This document shows positions 7,117 to 15,871 of a stretch of 38,871 bases of DNA, in pieces. The position numbers and the translations under genes were made by a program. The notes under the pieces were generated by a model. It worked only from the letters and a program-made list of their open reading frames with translations, searched no databases and was not told where the DNA came from. The DNA comes from an uncultured Eubacteriales bacterium (GTDB taxonomy: Bacteria > Bacillota > Clostridia > Oscillospirales > Acutalibacteraceae), in NCBI GenBank assembly GCA_900316435.1, contig ONCY01000020.1, forward strand, positions 1 to 38,871, read 5' to 3'. Numbering within the stretch: position 1 is the first letter of the stretch; the number at the start of each line of letters is the position of its first letter.

Positions 7117-7905
7117 TTAATTTATATGCGATGTTCCAATCTTTCTGAACCGCGCGTATCTCTGCTCTGTAAGCTCTTCATCTGAGAGCATGAGGTTCTT
7201 TTCAAAGGTTCTGCCGATAAGCAGCTTAAGGCTCTCAAACATTGCACCGTCCTCAGCCTTTGGCTGGCGGATAATACGCTCAACAACGCCGAGGCTGAAC
7301 AAATCCTGAGCCGTCATTTTAAGCGCCTCTGCCGCCTGGGGAGCCTTTGAGCTGTCCTTCCAGAGGATAGACGCGCAGCCCTCGGGAGAGATTACGGAAT
7401 AAACCGAGTTTTCCATCATCCAAACCTCGTCCGAAACAGCAAGCGCAAGCGCGCCGCCGCTGCCGCCCTCGCCGATAAGAATGGTGAGGATAGGGGTTTT
7501 GAGCGTCATCATTTCCATAAGGTTTTCGGCGATTGCCTGTCCCTGACCGCGCTCCTCGGCGCCGATTCCCGGGTACGCGCCGCTTGTGTCAACAAGACAG
7601 AGCACGGGACGGTGGAACTTTTCCGCCTGCTTCATAAGGCGCAGAGCCTTACGGTAGCCCTCGGGCTGAGCCTGGCCGAAGTTGCGCTCCATGCGCTCGC
7701 GGGTGTTGCGCCCCTTTTCAATGCCGATAACGGTAACGGGCGTGTCGTAAAGCATGGCAATGCCTGCCACGATCGCCTTGTCGTCGGAGTATCTTCTGTC
7801 GCCGTGCAGCTCGATGAAGCTGTCGCCGAACATGTGAGCAATATAATCAACGGCGGTAAGCTTTTTAGCGTCGCGCGCCGCCATCACCTTTTCATATGCA
7901 GTCAT
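7117..7905 (-). CDS. accA: Acetyl-CoA carboxylase carboxyltransferase subunit alpha
   Basis: A 262-residue alpha subunit; with AccD it moves the carboxyl group from carboxybiotin to acetyl-CoA, giving malonyl-CoA. It has FIELHGDRRYSDD, the IGIEKGRNTRERMERNFG segment and VDTSGAYPGIGAEERGQG with the oxyanion-hole region GEGGSGGALALA. It lacks the N-terminal helical part (roughly 50 residues) of the Escherichia coli and Bacillus proteins, a shortening I believe is common in Clostridia. Its ATG overlaps the accD stop by four bases (ATGA), so translation is coupled. It is the last gene of the operon. Confidence 0.95.
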   Translation of the reverse strand: MTAYEKVMAARDAKKLTAVDYIAHMFGDSFIELHGDRRYSDDKAIVAGIAMLYDTPVTVIGIEKGRNTRERMERNFGQAQPEGYRKALRLMKQAEKFHRPVLCLVDTSGAYPGIGAEERGQGQAIAENLMEMMTLKTPILTILIGEGGSGGALALAVSDEVWMMENSVYSVISPEGCASILWKDSSKAPQAAEALKMTAQDLFSLGVVERIIRQPKAEDGAMFESLKLLIGRTFEKNLMLSDEELTEQRYARFRKIGTSHIN

Positions 7906-8762
7906 TGCGCCGCCTCCTTATAACCGTGCATTTTAAGCAGCTTTGCCACAGTGGATTTAAGCTTGTCGCGGCTTACGACCGCGTCGATAAAGCCCTTCTG
8001 CATTACAAACTCCGAGGTCTGGAAGTCCTTTGGAAGCTTTTGGCGCATTGTCTGCTCGATTACCCTGGGGCCCGCAAAAGCCACAAGGGTATTGGGCTCG
8101 GCAAGTATTATGTCGCCCTCCATGGCAAACGACGCCGTAACGCCGCCCGTTGTGGGGTCGGTGAGAACAGTTATGTACAAAAGCCCTGCGTCGCTGTGGC
8201 GCTTGACCGCGCCTGAGGTCTTTGCCATCTGCATAAGCGAGAGGATACCCTCCTGCATACGAGCGCCGCCCGAAACGGTGCACACTACAACAGGCAGGCG
8301 GTTCTCGGTTGCGTATTCAAAGGCGCGGGTGATTTTTTCGCCCGTGACGGTTCCCATGCTGCCCATCATAAAGCCCGCCTCCATAACGCAGAGAACGGTT
8401 TTTACTCCGCCTATAAGGCACTCGCCGCAGATAACCGATTCCTTTGCCTTTTGCTTTGCCTTTTCAAGCTTTGAGTCATAGCCCGGAAAGTCGAGGATAT
8501 TTGAGCTTGTAAGCTCGGCGTCGCGCTCGGCAAAACTTTCGCCGTCGGCAAGCATTTCAATGCGCTGCTTTGAGCTCATGCGGAAGTGGTGGCCGCACCT
8601 GGTGCACACATTAAAGTTCTCCTCCATGTCGGTAGTGAGAAGCATTGTGTTGCACTTGGGGCACTTCATCCACATTTCATCAGGCACAAACGGCACGTTC
8701 TGCTTTGCGTCGGGTGAGGATTCAAGCTCGTTTTTCGGTTTTACAAAGGCAAAAAAATCCAT
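7902..8762 (-). CDS. accD: Acetyl-CoA carboxylase carboxyltransferase subunit beta
   Basis: A 286-residue beta subunit and partner of AccA. The N-terminal zinc ribbon has CPKC (residues 34/37) and CTRC (53/56), the classic AccD feature. The crotonase-like core has GSMGTVTGEKITRAFEYA, VSGGARMQEG and LTDPTTGGVTASFAMEGD. It overlaps accA by four bases and follows accC by 67 bases. Length and motifs are standard. Confidence 0.96.
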   Translation of the reverse strand: MDFFAFVKPKNELESSPDAKQNVPFVPDEMWMKCPKCNTMLLTTDMEENFNVCTRCGHHFRMSSKQRIEMLADGESFAERDAELTSSNILDFPGYDSKLEKAKQKAKESVICGECLIGGVKTVLCVMEAGFMMGSMGTVTGEKITRAFEYATENRLPVVVCTVSGGARMQEGILSLMQMAKTSGAVKRHSDAGLLYITVLTDPTTGGVTASFAMEGDIILAEPNTLVAFAGPRVIEQTMRQKLPKDFQTSEFVMQKGFIDAVVSRDKLKSTVAKLLKMHGYKEAAQ

Positions 8763-8829
8763 AGCAATACCTTTCTTTTTGTTTGCGGCGGAAAACCTGC
8801 AAAACAGCTCCGCCGCATAATCTTAATTA

Positions 8830-10185
8830 TCAGTTATTTCTTCCGTGCTCGCGCTCAAAGTCAAGCATAAAATCGGTGGTGTATTCGCCGCTTACAAAGC
8901 GGTCGTCAGACAGGATCTCCGCAAGTATATCGCGATTGATGTCGATTCCGTCGATTGTAAGCTCCGAGAGCGCCATCTTCATTTTGCGGATTGCCTCGGC
9001 ACGGCTGCGCGCCTGAACAATCAGCTTGCCTATCATCGAATCGTAATAAGGCGGAACAACGTAGTCCTGATAAATGGCTGTATCAAAGCGCACAAAGCTG
9101 CCGCCTGGAGTATGGAGCCTCTTGATTCTGCCGCAGCTTGGGCGGAAGCCCTTTTCGGGGTTTTCGGCGTTGATGCGGCACTCGATTACATTTCCGTGGG
9201 TGAAAATGCTGTCCTGGGTGCGCGTAAGCCTTGCGCCCGCGGCAATGCGTATCTGCCACTGAACGATGTCAAGACCCGTTACCATCTCGGTAACGCCGTG
9301 CTCAACCTGCAAACGGGTGTTCATCTCCATAAAATAGAAGTTGTTGTCGTGGTCGAGCAAAAACTCAACCGTGCCCGCGTTTACATAGTGAACAGCCTTT
9401 GCCGCCTTGACAGCCGCAGCCATCATCTTTTTGCGGGTTTTCTCGTCAAGAGCAGGGCTTGGGCTTTCCTCAATCATCTTCTGGTTTTTACGCTGAACCG
9501 AACACTCGCGCTCGCCCAGGCAGATGATGTTGTTGTATTTGTCGCAAAGCAGCTGCATTTCGATGTGCTTTACGGGGTGAATGAATTTCTCTATGTAGCA
9601 CGCGCCGTCGCCAAAAGCGGATTTTGCCTCGGCGCTCGCCGAAAGGAACGCCTCCTCAAAGCGGTCGATCGAATCGACTCTGCGGATACCGCGTCCGCCG
9701 CCGCCCGAGCGCGCCTTGATAAGAAGCGGAAAACCGATTCTCTCCGCCTCGATCTTAGCCTGATTAACGTCCTCAATTACATCGCAGCCCGGAGTTACGG
9801 GAACGCCTGCCGCACGCATGGTCTTACGCGCCATGTCCTTGTCGCCGAGCATAGCGATCATATCGGAGGTGGGGCCGATAAAATTGATGTTGCACTGCTC
9901 ACAAAGCGAAACAAACTTGGCGTTCTCGCTGAGCAGTCCGTAGCCCGGGTGAATAGCCTGAGCGCCGCTTTCGACAGCGACGGTCAGAATAGCCGGGATA
10001 TTAAGATAGCTGTCCGCCACGCGGTTTCCGCCCACGCAGTAGCTTTCGTCCGCAAGCTGAACGTGCATTGCGTCCTTGTCAGCCTTTGAGTAGATAGCTA
10101 CGGTGGAAATGCCCATTTCACGGCACGCGCGGATTATTCTTACGGCGATTTCGCCGCGGTTGGCAATCAGAATTTTAGAAAACAT
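8830..10185 (-). CDS. accC: Acetyl-CoA carboxylase biotin carboxylase subunit
   Basis: A 451-residue ATP-grasp enzyme that carboxylates the biotin on AccB using bicarbonate and ATP. It has the N-terminal KILIANRGEIAVRIIRACRE, the glycine-rich ATP lid KARSGGGGRGIRRV (about 160-173), the EMNTRLQVEHGVTE metal/biotin region and the C-terminal DYVVPPYYDSMIGKLI segment. Its length is normal. The ribosome binding site is weak (GGATGTG). It lies 45 bases after fabZ in the operon. Confidence 0.96.
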   Translation of the reverse strand: MFSKILIANRGEIAVRIIRACREMGISTVAIYSKADKDAMHVQLADESYCVGGNRVADSYLNIPAILTVAVESGAQAIHPGYGLLSENAKFVSLCEQCNINFIGPTSDMIAMLGDKDMARKTMRAAGVPVTPGCDVIEDVNQAKIEAERIGFPLLIKARSGGGGRGIRRVDSIDRFEEAFLSASAEAKSAFGDGACYIEKFIHPVKHIEMQLLCDKYNNIICLGERECSVQRKNQKMIEESPSPALDEKTRKKMMAAAVKAAKAVHYVNAGTVEFLLDHDNNFYFMEMNTRLQVEHGVTEMVTGLDIVQWQIRIAAGARLTRTQDSIFTHGNVIECRINAENPEKGFRPSCGRIKRLHTPGGSFVRFDTAIYQDYVVPPYYDSMIGKLIVQARSRAEAIRKMKMALSELTIDGIDINRDILAEILSDDRFVSGEYTTDFMLDFEREHGRNN

Positions 10186-10230
10186 TTTTTCACATCCAGT
10201 AGTGATAAAGGTAAGGCGGTAGCGCCTTTA

Positions 10231-10653
10231 TTATTTCTCGTTAGGTACAAGCGCGAACGACAGCTCAGCGCAAACGCACAGCTTGCCGTCGACATAACCC
10301 TTGGCGTCGATAAAGTAGAACGATCCCCTGTTTTTGGTAAGGGTGCATACGCTCTCCAGAGTATCGCCGGGCTTTACGGGGTTTTTGAACTTTACCTTGT
10401 CCATTTTGGTAAAGTAGGGCGTGCAGTCGCTCACCTTGTCGGCGAGCAGGCAGCAGCTTGCCTGTCCCATCATTTCGCAAAGGATTACGCCCGGAACAAC
10501 GGGGTTGCCGGGAAAGTGTCCGTTCAAAAAGAACTCGTCGCCCTTTATTGTATATTTACCCTTTGCGGTGTTTTCGTCGAGCATTTCGGATTCCTCAACA
10601 AGCAGCATATCGTTGCGGTGAGGAAGTATTTTCATAATTTCCTGTTGGTTCAT
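10231..10653 (-). CDS. fabZ: 3-hydroxyacyl-ACP dehydratase FabZ
   Basis: A 140-residue hot-dog-fold dehydratase that removes water from 3-hydroxyacyl-ACP in chain elongation. The catalytic pair is His46 in NGHFPGNPVVPGVI and Glu60 in CEMMGQA; LPHRNDMLLV is the conserved N-terminal motif. The frame is open another 30 codons upstream, but those codons run through the mosaic repeat at 10670-10754. The ATG at 10653 with GGAG seven bases upstream gives the family start. The gap to accB is 101 bases, the longest inside this otherwise tight operon. Confidence 0.96.
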   Translation of the reverse strand: MNQQEIMKILPHRNDMLLVEESEMLDENTAKGKYTIKGDEFFLNGHFPGNPVVPGVILCEMMGQASCCLLADKVSDCTPYFTKMDKVKFKNPVKPGDTLESVCTLTKNRGSFYFIDAKGYVDGKLCVCAELSFALVPNEK

Positions 10654-10669
10654 ATTTTTCTCCTTTGCC

Positions 10670-10754
10670 GCCACGGGAACGTGACGTTCCATCCAAAGCC
10701 GCCTTTGGAAAACGTCTGATTCGCGCTGTGGGTCAAGCGTCACGCTTGCGCGAC
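10670..10754 (+). repeat. Mosaic intergenic repeat, copy 4 (inside the fab operon)
   Basis: GGAACGTGACGTTCC (10676-10690) is a perfect palindrome; CCAAAGCCGCCTTTGG (10693-10708) is a second hairpin; AAGCGTCACGCTT (10735-10747) is a third. The block ends at the accB stop codon. It is transcribed with the operon and could fold into consecutive RNA hairpins between accB and fabZ. Confidence 0.9.
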
Positions 10755-11189
10755 TTATTTTACCTTGAACAGCGGCTGGTCAAACTCTACCAAATCGCCG
10801 TTGTTTACAAGTACCTCGGTGATTTCGCCGTCGAATTCCGCCTGGATCTCGTTCATGCACTTCATAGCCTCGATAATGCAGACGGTGTCACCCTTGCTTA
10901 CTCTTTTGCCTACCGATACATACGGCTCGCTGTCGGGCGAGGGAGCGGCATAAAAAACGCCTACGATAGGAGCGTTGATTGTTTTTCCGCTGTCAACGGG
11001 AGCAGCCTCCTGAACGGGAGCGGGAGCGCTTACCGCGGGAGCAACAACAGCAGTGGGAGCCGCGCCTGCAACAGCCGCCGAGGGCTTTTCAAGATAAATT
11101 GAGTCTTTTCCGTCGGAAAGCTCGAGAGTCTGCAGTGAGCTTTCCTCAAGCACCTTTATGTATTCCTTAAGGGTTGCAATATCAATCAT
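10755..11189 (-). CDS. accB: Biotin carboxyl carrier protein of acetyl-CoA carboxylase
   Basis: A 144-residue carrier. Residues 1-35 form the conserved N-terminal segment ([18 protein letters not shown]), residues 36-66 are an alanine/proline linker, and residues 70-144 form the biotinyl domain. Lys110 in [11 protein letters not shown] is the biotinylation site. The residue after the lysine is cysteine where methionine or leucine is usual. AccB shuttles carboxybiotin between AccC and AccAD. It is 13 bases after fabF, and its stop adjoins the repeat described above. Confidence 0.95.
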   Translation of the reverse strand: MIDIATLKEYIKVLEESSLQTLELSDGKDSIYLEKPSAAVAGAAPTAVVAPAVSAPAPVQEAAPVDSGKTINAPIVGVFYAAPSPDSEPYVSVGKRVSKGDTVCIIEAMKCMNEIQAEFDGEITEVLVNNGDLVEFDQPLFKVK

Positions 11190-11202
11190 TTCAATTCCTC
11201 CG

Positions 11203-12432
11203 TTAAATCTTTTTGAAAACTACACAAGCGTCGTGGCCGCCGAAGCCAAGGTTAGTTGAAGCGGCAACATTGACGGCGCGCTTTTTAGCGGTTTTAGGTG
11301 TGTAGTCAAGGTCAAGACCTTCCTCGGGCTCGTCGAGGTTGATTGTCGGAGGAATAACGCCCTCCTCAATCGCCTTAACAGCCGCGATAGCCTCAATAGC
11401 GCCCGTTGCACCCAGCATGTGACCTGTCATAGACTTGGTTGAGCTTATGCTGGCGGTGTATGCCTTCTCGCCCAGAGCCTTTTTAATAGCCATGGTCTCG
11501 GTGAGGTCGTTTAAGTGGGTACTGGTTCCGTGAGCGTTGATGTAGATTTCGGCGTCGTCGGGCACATTAGCCTCGTCAAAGGCAATTTCAATAGCCCTTG
11601 CAAGTCCCGCGCCCTCGGGGTCGGGAGCCGTAACGTGGTGAGCGTCGCAGGTGTTTCCGTAGCCCGAGAACTCGGCGTAAATCTTAGCGCCGCGAGCCTT
11701 TGCGTGCTCGTATTCCTCAAGCACGAGCATACCTGCGCCCTCGCCCATTACAAAGCCGTCGCGGTCTTTATCGAACGGACGCGAAGCCTTTGCCGGGTCG
11801 GGATTAGTTGAAAGCGCCTTCATGTTCTGGAAGCCCGCGATAGTCAGCCTTGCAACTACCGCCTCGGCGCCGCCTGCTATAATCGCGTCGGCGTAGCCGT
11901 CCTTGATTGCGTGGAACGCCTCGCCGATTGAGTTTGTGCCGGTAGCGCACGCGCTCATAACGGAGAGCGAAACACCCTTTGCGTTAAAGCGGATCGCCAC
12001 ATTGCCCGTAGCTATATTTCCTATCATCATGGGAATAAAAAAGGGGCTTACCTTTCTGGGACCGCCGTTTTCAAGCCCCACGGTGTTGTTTACAAATGTA
12101 TTGAGACCGCCGATTCCCGCGCCGATATAAACGCCGAAACGGTTTTCATCTATAGTGCCGAGGATTTTGCTGTCGTCAACCGCCTGCTGTGCCGCCGCTA
12201 TAGCGTACTGGCAGTAGATGTCAAGCTTTTTTGCCTCTCTCTTTTCAAAATAAAGCTCGGGCTGAAAGTCCTTTACCGTACCCGCTATATGTACCTTCAA
12301 GTCGGAGGTGTCGAACGCGGTGATCTCCGCGATTCCGTTTACGCCGTCAACAAGGTTTTTCCACATTGTGGGAACGTCGTTTCCGACAGGGCTTACGGCG
12401 CCCAGACCCGTTACTACTACTCGTCTGCTCAT
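11203..12432 (-). CDS. fabF: 3-oxoacyl-ACP synthase II (FabF)
   Basis: A 409-residue condensing enzyme that adds malonyl-ACP to acyl-ACP. It has the N-terminal [18 protein letters not shown], the nucleophile Cys162 in [16 protein letters not shown], and the two active-site histidines in [11 protein letters not shown] and [16 protein letters not shown]. It ends [16 protein letters not shown]. The frame extends 30 codons upstream into AT-rich intergenic sequence; the ATG at 12432, preceded by AAGGAAG, gives the family start. It is in operon with fabG and accB. Confidence 0.97.
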   Translation of the reverse strand: MSRRVVVTGLGAVSPVGNDVPTMWKNLVDGVNGIAEITAFDTSDLKVHIAGTVKDFQPELYFEKREAKKLDIYCQYAIAAAQQAVDDSKILGTIDENRFGVYIGAGIGGLNTFVNNTVGLENGGPRKVSPFFIPMMIGNIATGNVAIRFNAKGVSLSVMSACATGTNSIGEAFHAIKDGYADAIIAGGAEAVVARLTIAGFQNMKALSTNPDPAKASRPFDKDRDGFVMGEGAGMLVLEEYEHAKARGAKIYAEFSGYGNTCDAHHVTAPDPEGAGLARAIEIAFDEANVPDDAEIYINAHGTSTHLNDLTETMAIKKALGEKAYTASISSTKSMTGHMLGATGAIEAIAAVKAIEEGVIPPTINLDEPEEGLDLDYTPKTAKKRAVNVAASTNLGFGGHDACVVFKKI

Positions 12433-12493
12433 TATGTAATCACTTCCTTGTATATAAGAAAATTCAGGAATTATTTGCCTTTTTCGGGATTCA

Positions 12494-12518
12494 TTAATTC
12501 CGCATTCCGAATTAAATC
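12494..12518. repeat. Short ATTCCGCATTCCGAATT repeat at the fabG 3' end
   Basis: The 17-mer at 12497-12513 recurs at 35338-35354 next to the gapdh stop. Here it overlaps the fabG stop codon (12512-12514), so the repeat supplies the TAA. In both places the flank reads GATTTAATTC on the minus strand. Confidence 0.75.
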
Positions 12519-13255
12519 GCAAGTCCTCCGTCTACGCGGATAACCTCGCCCGTAACGTATGCCGCCTCGTCGCTGCACAAAAACGCTACAACGTTGGCTA
12601 CATCCTCGGGAGTTCCGATTCTCTTAGCCGGGATCTGCGCCTGCATTGTCTCCTTAACCTTGTCGGAAAGGGCGTTTGTCATGTCGGTGCCGATGTATCC
12701 GGGAGCGACCGCGTTAACGGTTACGCCTCTGCCCGCAAGCTCGCGCGCGACTGATTTTGTAAGGCCGATAATGCCCGCCTTTGAAGCGGAGTAGTTAGCC
12801 TGACCCGCGTTGCCGATCAGGCCGACGATCGACGAGGTGCTTACGATCCTGCCGCTGCGCTTTTTCATAAAGTGCTTGTAGGTGTGCTTTATCATATTAA
12901 AGGTGCCCTTGAGGTTGACATTGATTACCGCGTCAAAGTCCTTTTCGTCCATGTTGAGCACCAGCTTGTCGCGGGTAATGCCCGCGTTGTTGATAAGAAT
13001 ATCAACGCCGCCGAATTCCTCAATAACGGCGTCTACAACCTTTTTTGAAGCCTCAAAGTCGGACACGTCGCAGAAATACTGCTCAACCTTTGTGCCGTAC
13101 TGCTTAAGCTCCTCAACGGCGTTTTTGCCCTCGGACTCGTCGCCGACATAAAGAATAGCAATGTTAGCGCCGTTTTCAGCGAGCTTTTTTGCGATTGCCA
13201 GTCCGATTCCGCGCGAGCCGCCTGTGATAACGGCTGTTTTGTTCTCAAAATTCAT
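12512..13255 (-). CDS. fabG: 3-oxoacyl-ACP reductase FabG
   Basis: A 247-residue short-chain dehydrogenase that reduces 3-oxoacyl-ACP with NADPH. It has GGSRGIGLAIAKKLAENG (cofactor site), NNAGITRD, the catalytic Ser-Tyr-Lys set around STSSIVGLIGNAGQANYSASKAG, and the C-terminal VTGEVIRVDGGLAI. Length is normal. Its ATG follows the fabD stop by 12 bases, and GAGGT lies just after that stop. Its own stop codon is provided by a dispersed repeat. Confidence 0.97.
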   Translation of the reverse strand: MNFENKTAVITGGSRGIGLAIAKKLAENGANIAILYVGDESEGKNAVEELKQYGTKVEQYFCDVSDFEASKKVVDAVIEEFGGVDILINNAGITRDKLVLNMDEKDFDAVINVNLKGTFNMIKHTYKHFMKKRSGRIVSTSSIVGLIGNAGQANYSASKAGIIGLTKSVARELAGRGVTVNAVAPGYIGTDMTNALSDKVKETMQAQIPAKRIGTPEDVANVVAFLCSDEAAYVTGEVIRVDGGLAI

Positions 13256-13267
13256 ATGTATACCTCA

Positions 13268-14170
13268 TTAAAGTTCGATTTTGTCTATGTCCTCGGGTGT
13301 TTCGACCTTATACGCCTTTATGTCGTCAAAGGTGCGCTTGCAGAGGTTCTGAAGGGTTTTGCCCACGCCGACCTCGATTACGGTATCAACACCCTGTGCT
13401 TTCATGTTTTCCATAATGGTCTGCCAGCGCACGGGATTCTCAACCTGAGCCCTGACAAGCTCCTTGAAGTCGCCCTCGTAAGGCTTTGCGGTGTAGTCGG
13501 AGTAGATAGTGACCTCTGGCTGAGAGAACTCAACGTTTTCCATGTACTGAGCCAGTCCCTTTGCCGCCTCAGCCATAAACGGAGAGTGAAACGCGCCGCT
13601 TACGGGGAGTTGCTTTGCCCTGCCACCGACCTCCTTGACCGCCTCGCAGAACGCCTCGGCGTTCTCAACAGTCGTTGCGACTACCGTCTGAGCCGGCGAA
13701 TTATAGTTAACCGGATATGTTTTGTCAAACTTTTGGCAGATCTCCTCAACCTGTTCGGGAGTTATCTTTAGCACGGCGACCATTGCGCCGGGGTTCGCTT
13801 TAGCCGCGCTGCCCATAAGCTCGCCGCGCCTGCAGACAAGCTTGAACGCCTCTTCATCCGTGAGCGCTCCCGAGAACGCCAGAGCCGCTATCTCGCCCAG
13901 CGAAAAGCCTGCCACGCAGTCGGGTTTGATTCCCTTTTCAACAAGAGCGCGCGCCGCCGCCAAATCAGCCGCAAATACGCAGGGCTGGGTGTTTACGGTT
14001 TGGGTAAGCTCCTCCATAGTGCCCTCAAAGCACTGCGATGAAGTGCCCTCGCGAATGCTGTCCGCCATGTCAAATACTGCCTTGGCAGCGGGAAAAGCGT
14101 CATACATCGCCTTGCCCATGCCGCTGTACTGGGCGCCCTGTCCTGAAAATACAAATGCTATTTTACCCAT
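13268..14170 (-). CDS. fabD: Malonyl-CoA:ACP transacylase FabD
   Basis: A 300-residue acyltransferase that loads malonyl groups on ACP. It has FVFSGQGAQYSGMGK near the start, the nucleophile Ser90 in AGFSLGEIAAL, and the catalytic histidine in SGAFHSPFM. The usual GHSLG reads GFSLG here, so phenylalanine precedes the serine; this should not abolish activity. It overlaps the end of fabK by 13 bases, so the two are translationally coupled. Confidence 0.96.
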   Translation of the reverse strand: MGKIAFVFSGQGAQYSGMGKAMYDAFPAAKAVFDMADSIREGTSSQCFEGTMEELTQTVNTQPCVFAADLAAARALVEKGIKPDCVAGFSLGEIAALAFSGALTDEEAFKLVCRRGELMGSAAKANPGAMVAVLKITPEQVEEICQKFDKTYPVNYNSPAQTVVATTVENAEAFCEAVKEVGGRAKQLPVSGAFHSPFMAEAAKGLAQYMENVEFSQPEVTIYSDYTAKPYEGDFKELVRAQVENPVRWQTIMENMKAQGVDTVIEVGVGKTLQNLCKRTFDDIKAYKVETPEDIDKIEL

Positions 14171-15108
14171 TTTGTCGCTCCGTTCAGTACCGCCTCGGCC
14201 TCGCCGAACATCTCGGTAATAATTTCTCTTGAGGTCTGCTCGCGGGTTACCATTGAGGCAACCTGTCCCGCCAGAACACAGCCGTTCTTGACGTCGCCAT
14301 CACGGGCAGCCATGCGCAGAACGCCCGTGCCCATCTTTTCAAGCTCGTCGTCGGGGTAGTTTACCGAGTCGTACTCAGCCTTTGAGTACTCCCTTGTAAA
14401 CTGGTTGCGGAGCGAGCGCACGGGGTGACCGAGGCGCTTGCCCGTTACAACCGAATCAATATCCTTGGCCTTTAAGACCTTATCCTTATATTCCTGAGCG
14501 ATTGTGCATTCCTTGGCTACCAAAAAGCGGGTGCCTACCTGAACTCCTACAGCTCCCAGCATAAACGCCGCAGCAACCTGTCTGCCGTCGGCAATGCCGC
14601 CCGCCGCGATAACGGGGATCTTTACCGCGTCAACGACCTGGGGCACCAGAGCCATTGTTGTAAGCTCGCCCACATGACCGCCGCTTTCGCCGCCCTCAGC
14701 AATAAGCGCAAAGGCACCTAACTTTTCCATGCGGCGCGCAAGAGCCACCGACGGAACAACGGGGATAACCTTAATACCCGCGGCAAGCCACTTTTCCATA
14801 TATTTACCGGGATTGCCCGCGCCTGTGGTGACTACGGGGATACTCTCCTCTACCACAACCTCGGCTACCTCGTCGGCAAAGGGGCTCATCAGCATGATGT
14901 TAACGCCGAATGGCTTGTCTGTCAGCTCCTTGCACTTCCTGATTTCGTCACGAAGCTGCTCGCCGTTTGAGTTCATTGCCGCTATAAGTCCCAGGCCGCC
15001 CGCGTTTGAAACGCCCGCCGCCAAAGAAGCGTCGGCAACCCATGCCATGCCGCCCTGAAAAATCGGGAATTCAAGTCCCAGCGACTGATCGATTATGGTA
15101 GAAATCAT
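14158..15108 (-). CDS. fabK: Enoyl-ACP reductase II (FabK, FMN-dependent)
   Basis: A 316-residue TIM-barrel flavoprotein of the nitronate monooxygenase-like group that performs the last reduction in each elongation cycle. It has the N-terminal FPIFQGGMAWVADASLAAGVSN, VTTGAGNPGKYMEKW, GGESGGHVGELTTMALVPQV and AAGGIADGRQVAAAFMLGA with GVQVGTRFL. No fabI or fabL is seen, so this is the enoyl reductase of the operon. The ATG at 15108 has AAAGGAG upstream; 17 more open codons before it run into the leader. It is the first gene of the nine-gene operon. Confidence 0.95.
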   Translation of the reverse strand: MISTIIDQSLGLEFPIFQGGMAWVADASLAAGVSNAGGLGLIAAMNSNGEQLRDEIRKCKELTDKPFGVNIMLMSPFADEVAEVVVEESIPVVTTGAGNPGKYMEKWLAAGIKVIPVVPSVALARRMEKLGAFALIAEGGESGGHVGELTTMALVPQVVDAVKIPVIAAGGIADGRQVAAAFMLGAVGVQVGTRFLVAKECTIAQEYKDKVLKAKDIDSVVTGKRLGHPVRSLRNQFTREYSKAEYDSVNYPDDELEKMGTGVLRMAARDGDVKNGCVLAGQVASMVTREQTSREIITEMFGEAEAVLNGATKWVK

Positions 15109-15210
15109 ATGTACAATCTCCTTTACATTCACAAAGCATATTTTCATCAGCAAATGCAAGATAAGACCGCATTATAAGCCGATTTTACATACTGAGTCAT
15201 TATTGATACT

Positions 15211-15239
15211 ATCATAGCAAAAATTTGGAGAAAAGTCAA
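15211..15239 (-). promoter_or_regulatory. Promoter of the fab/acc operon
   Basis: On the minus strand TTGACT (15239-15234), a 17-base spacer and TATGAT (15216-15211) with a TGC extension. It is followed by a leader of about 95 bases before fabK. A second possible -10 (TATAAT) lies about 40 bases downstream but its -35 (TGACTC) is poor. No clear FapR or FabT operator was recognised. Confidence 0.8.
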
Positions 15240-15289
15240 CGGCAAGTTTGTTTGAGAGTTGAGTTGTGTTGTAGTGACAGGGCTTGCCC

Positions 15290-15562
15290 ATGTCAGGCAG
15301 CGTGACGCTGCACCTAATCCGCGCAAACGTGACGCTTGACCCACGACGCGAATCATACGTTTGCGATTAACAAAACTTCTGTTCCCGCGAATTAAGTTGC
15401 GCCGTTGCAGAAACGTATTTGGGCAACCGCAAGGGTTGCCCCTACGAATGTAACAGAAATGTTTTAATGCGCCGCTATGCCGCCCCTCCCTATAAACCGA
15501 TTTTAAAATAGGCGCGCCGGATGCAACGTCACGTTGCCGCGCTTCCTGCCGCGTGGCGGCTA
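15290..15562 (-). repeat. Mosaic intergenic repeat, copy 2 (inverted, longest copy)
   Basis: Read on the minus strand it starts GCCGCCACGCGGCAGGAAGCG and then matches copy 1 module by module: a CGTGACG-centred palindrome (15523-15537), ATCGGTTTATAGG, AGCGGCGCATTAAAAC, TTCGCGGGAACAGAAG and TGATTCGCG. GCAGCGTGACGCTGC (15297-15311) is a further perfect palindrome. A REP-like hairpin is nested inside. It occupies most of the 450-base gap between fabK and the small exported protein gene, whose stop codon lies at its edge. Confidence 0.85.
15421..15445 (-). repeat. REP-like element: GTAG plus hairpin
   Basis: On the minus strand GTAG is followed by a GGGCAACC/GGTTGCCC stem with a five-base loop. 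Tetranucleotide GTAG before an imperfect palindrome is the layout of REP sequences mobilised by RAYT transposases. Only one copy is in the window and no RAYT gene is present. Confidence 0.65.
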
Positions 15563-15871
15563 ACTGCAGTAGTCCTCTAAAATGCGTTCGAGCTCCTGTT
15601 TGTTTTGTGCGTAAATACCGTTTTTCAACTTGATAATATCGGGCTTTGGCAGGGTCGAGGTGCGCGTTGAGGTCACCTTAAACGGCTTGTCCGAACCGCT
15701 TACGAACACCGCTATATTGCCGTTAAAGTCGCGGACATAATAACCCTCTGCGGTTGTTTGCTCCGCCGAAACCGCGGTTTGCGGACGCGCCGCTTCGGTT
15801 TGGGTGTAAAGGCTGCCTAAGCACACGCAGCTTATAAGAATTATCCCCGTAACAGCGACCAGTTTTTTCAT
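15560..15871 (-). CDS. Small exported protein, possibly BofC C-terminal-domain-like
   Basis: A 103-residue protein with an N-terminal hydrophobic signal or anchor (residues 3-24, LVAVTGIILISCVCLGSLY). The mature part has YYVRDFNGNIAVFVSGSDKP, a TSTLPKPDIIKLKNGIYA segment and ends ELERILEDYCS. This pattern (aromatic-rich strand, LPxxD, GI, ELxxxLEDY) resembles small clostridial proteins annotated with the BofC C-terminal domain, known from a forespore signalling protein of Bacillus; that link is tentative. The second ATG (15871) is seven bases after GGGG and preferred to the one at 15877. No operon partner. Confidence 0.65.
   Translation of the reverse strand: MKKLVAVTGIILISCVCLGSLYTQTEAARPQTAVSAEQTTAEGYYVRDFNGNIAVFVSGSDKPFKVTSTRTSTLPKPDIIKLKNGIYAQNKQELERILEDYCS

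Noticed and set aside
10654..10743. N-terminal extension of FabZ by 30 residues
   Set aside because: The extra codons are repeat sequence, and a proper ribosome binding site lies just before the ATG at 10653.
15109..15240. FapR or FabT operator in the fab promoter
   Set aside because: No inverted repeat of either known type was found; leader sequence shows nothing convincing.
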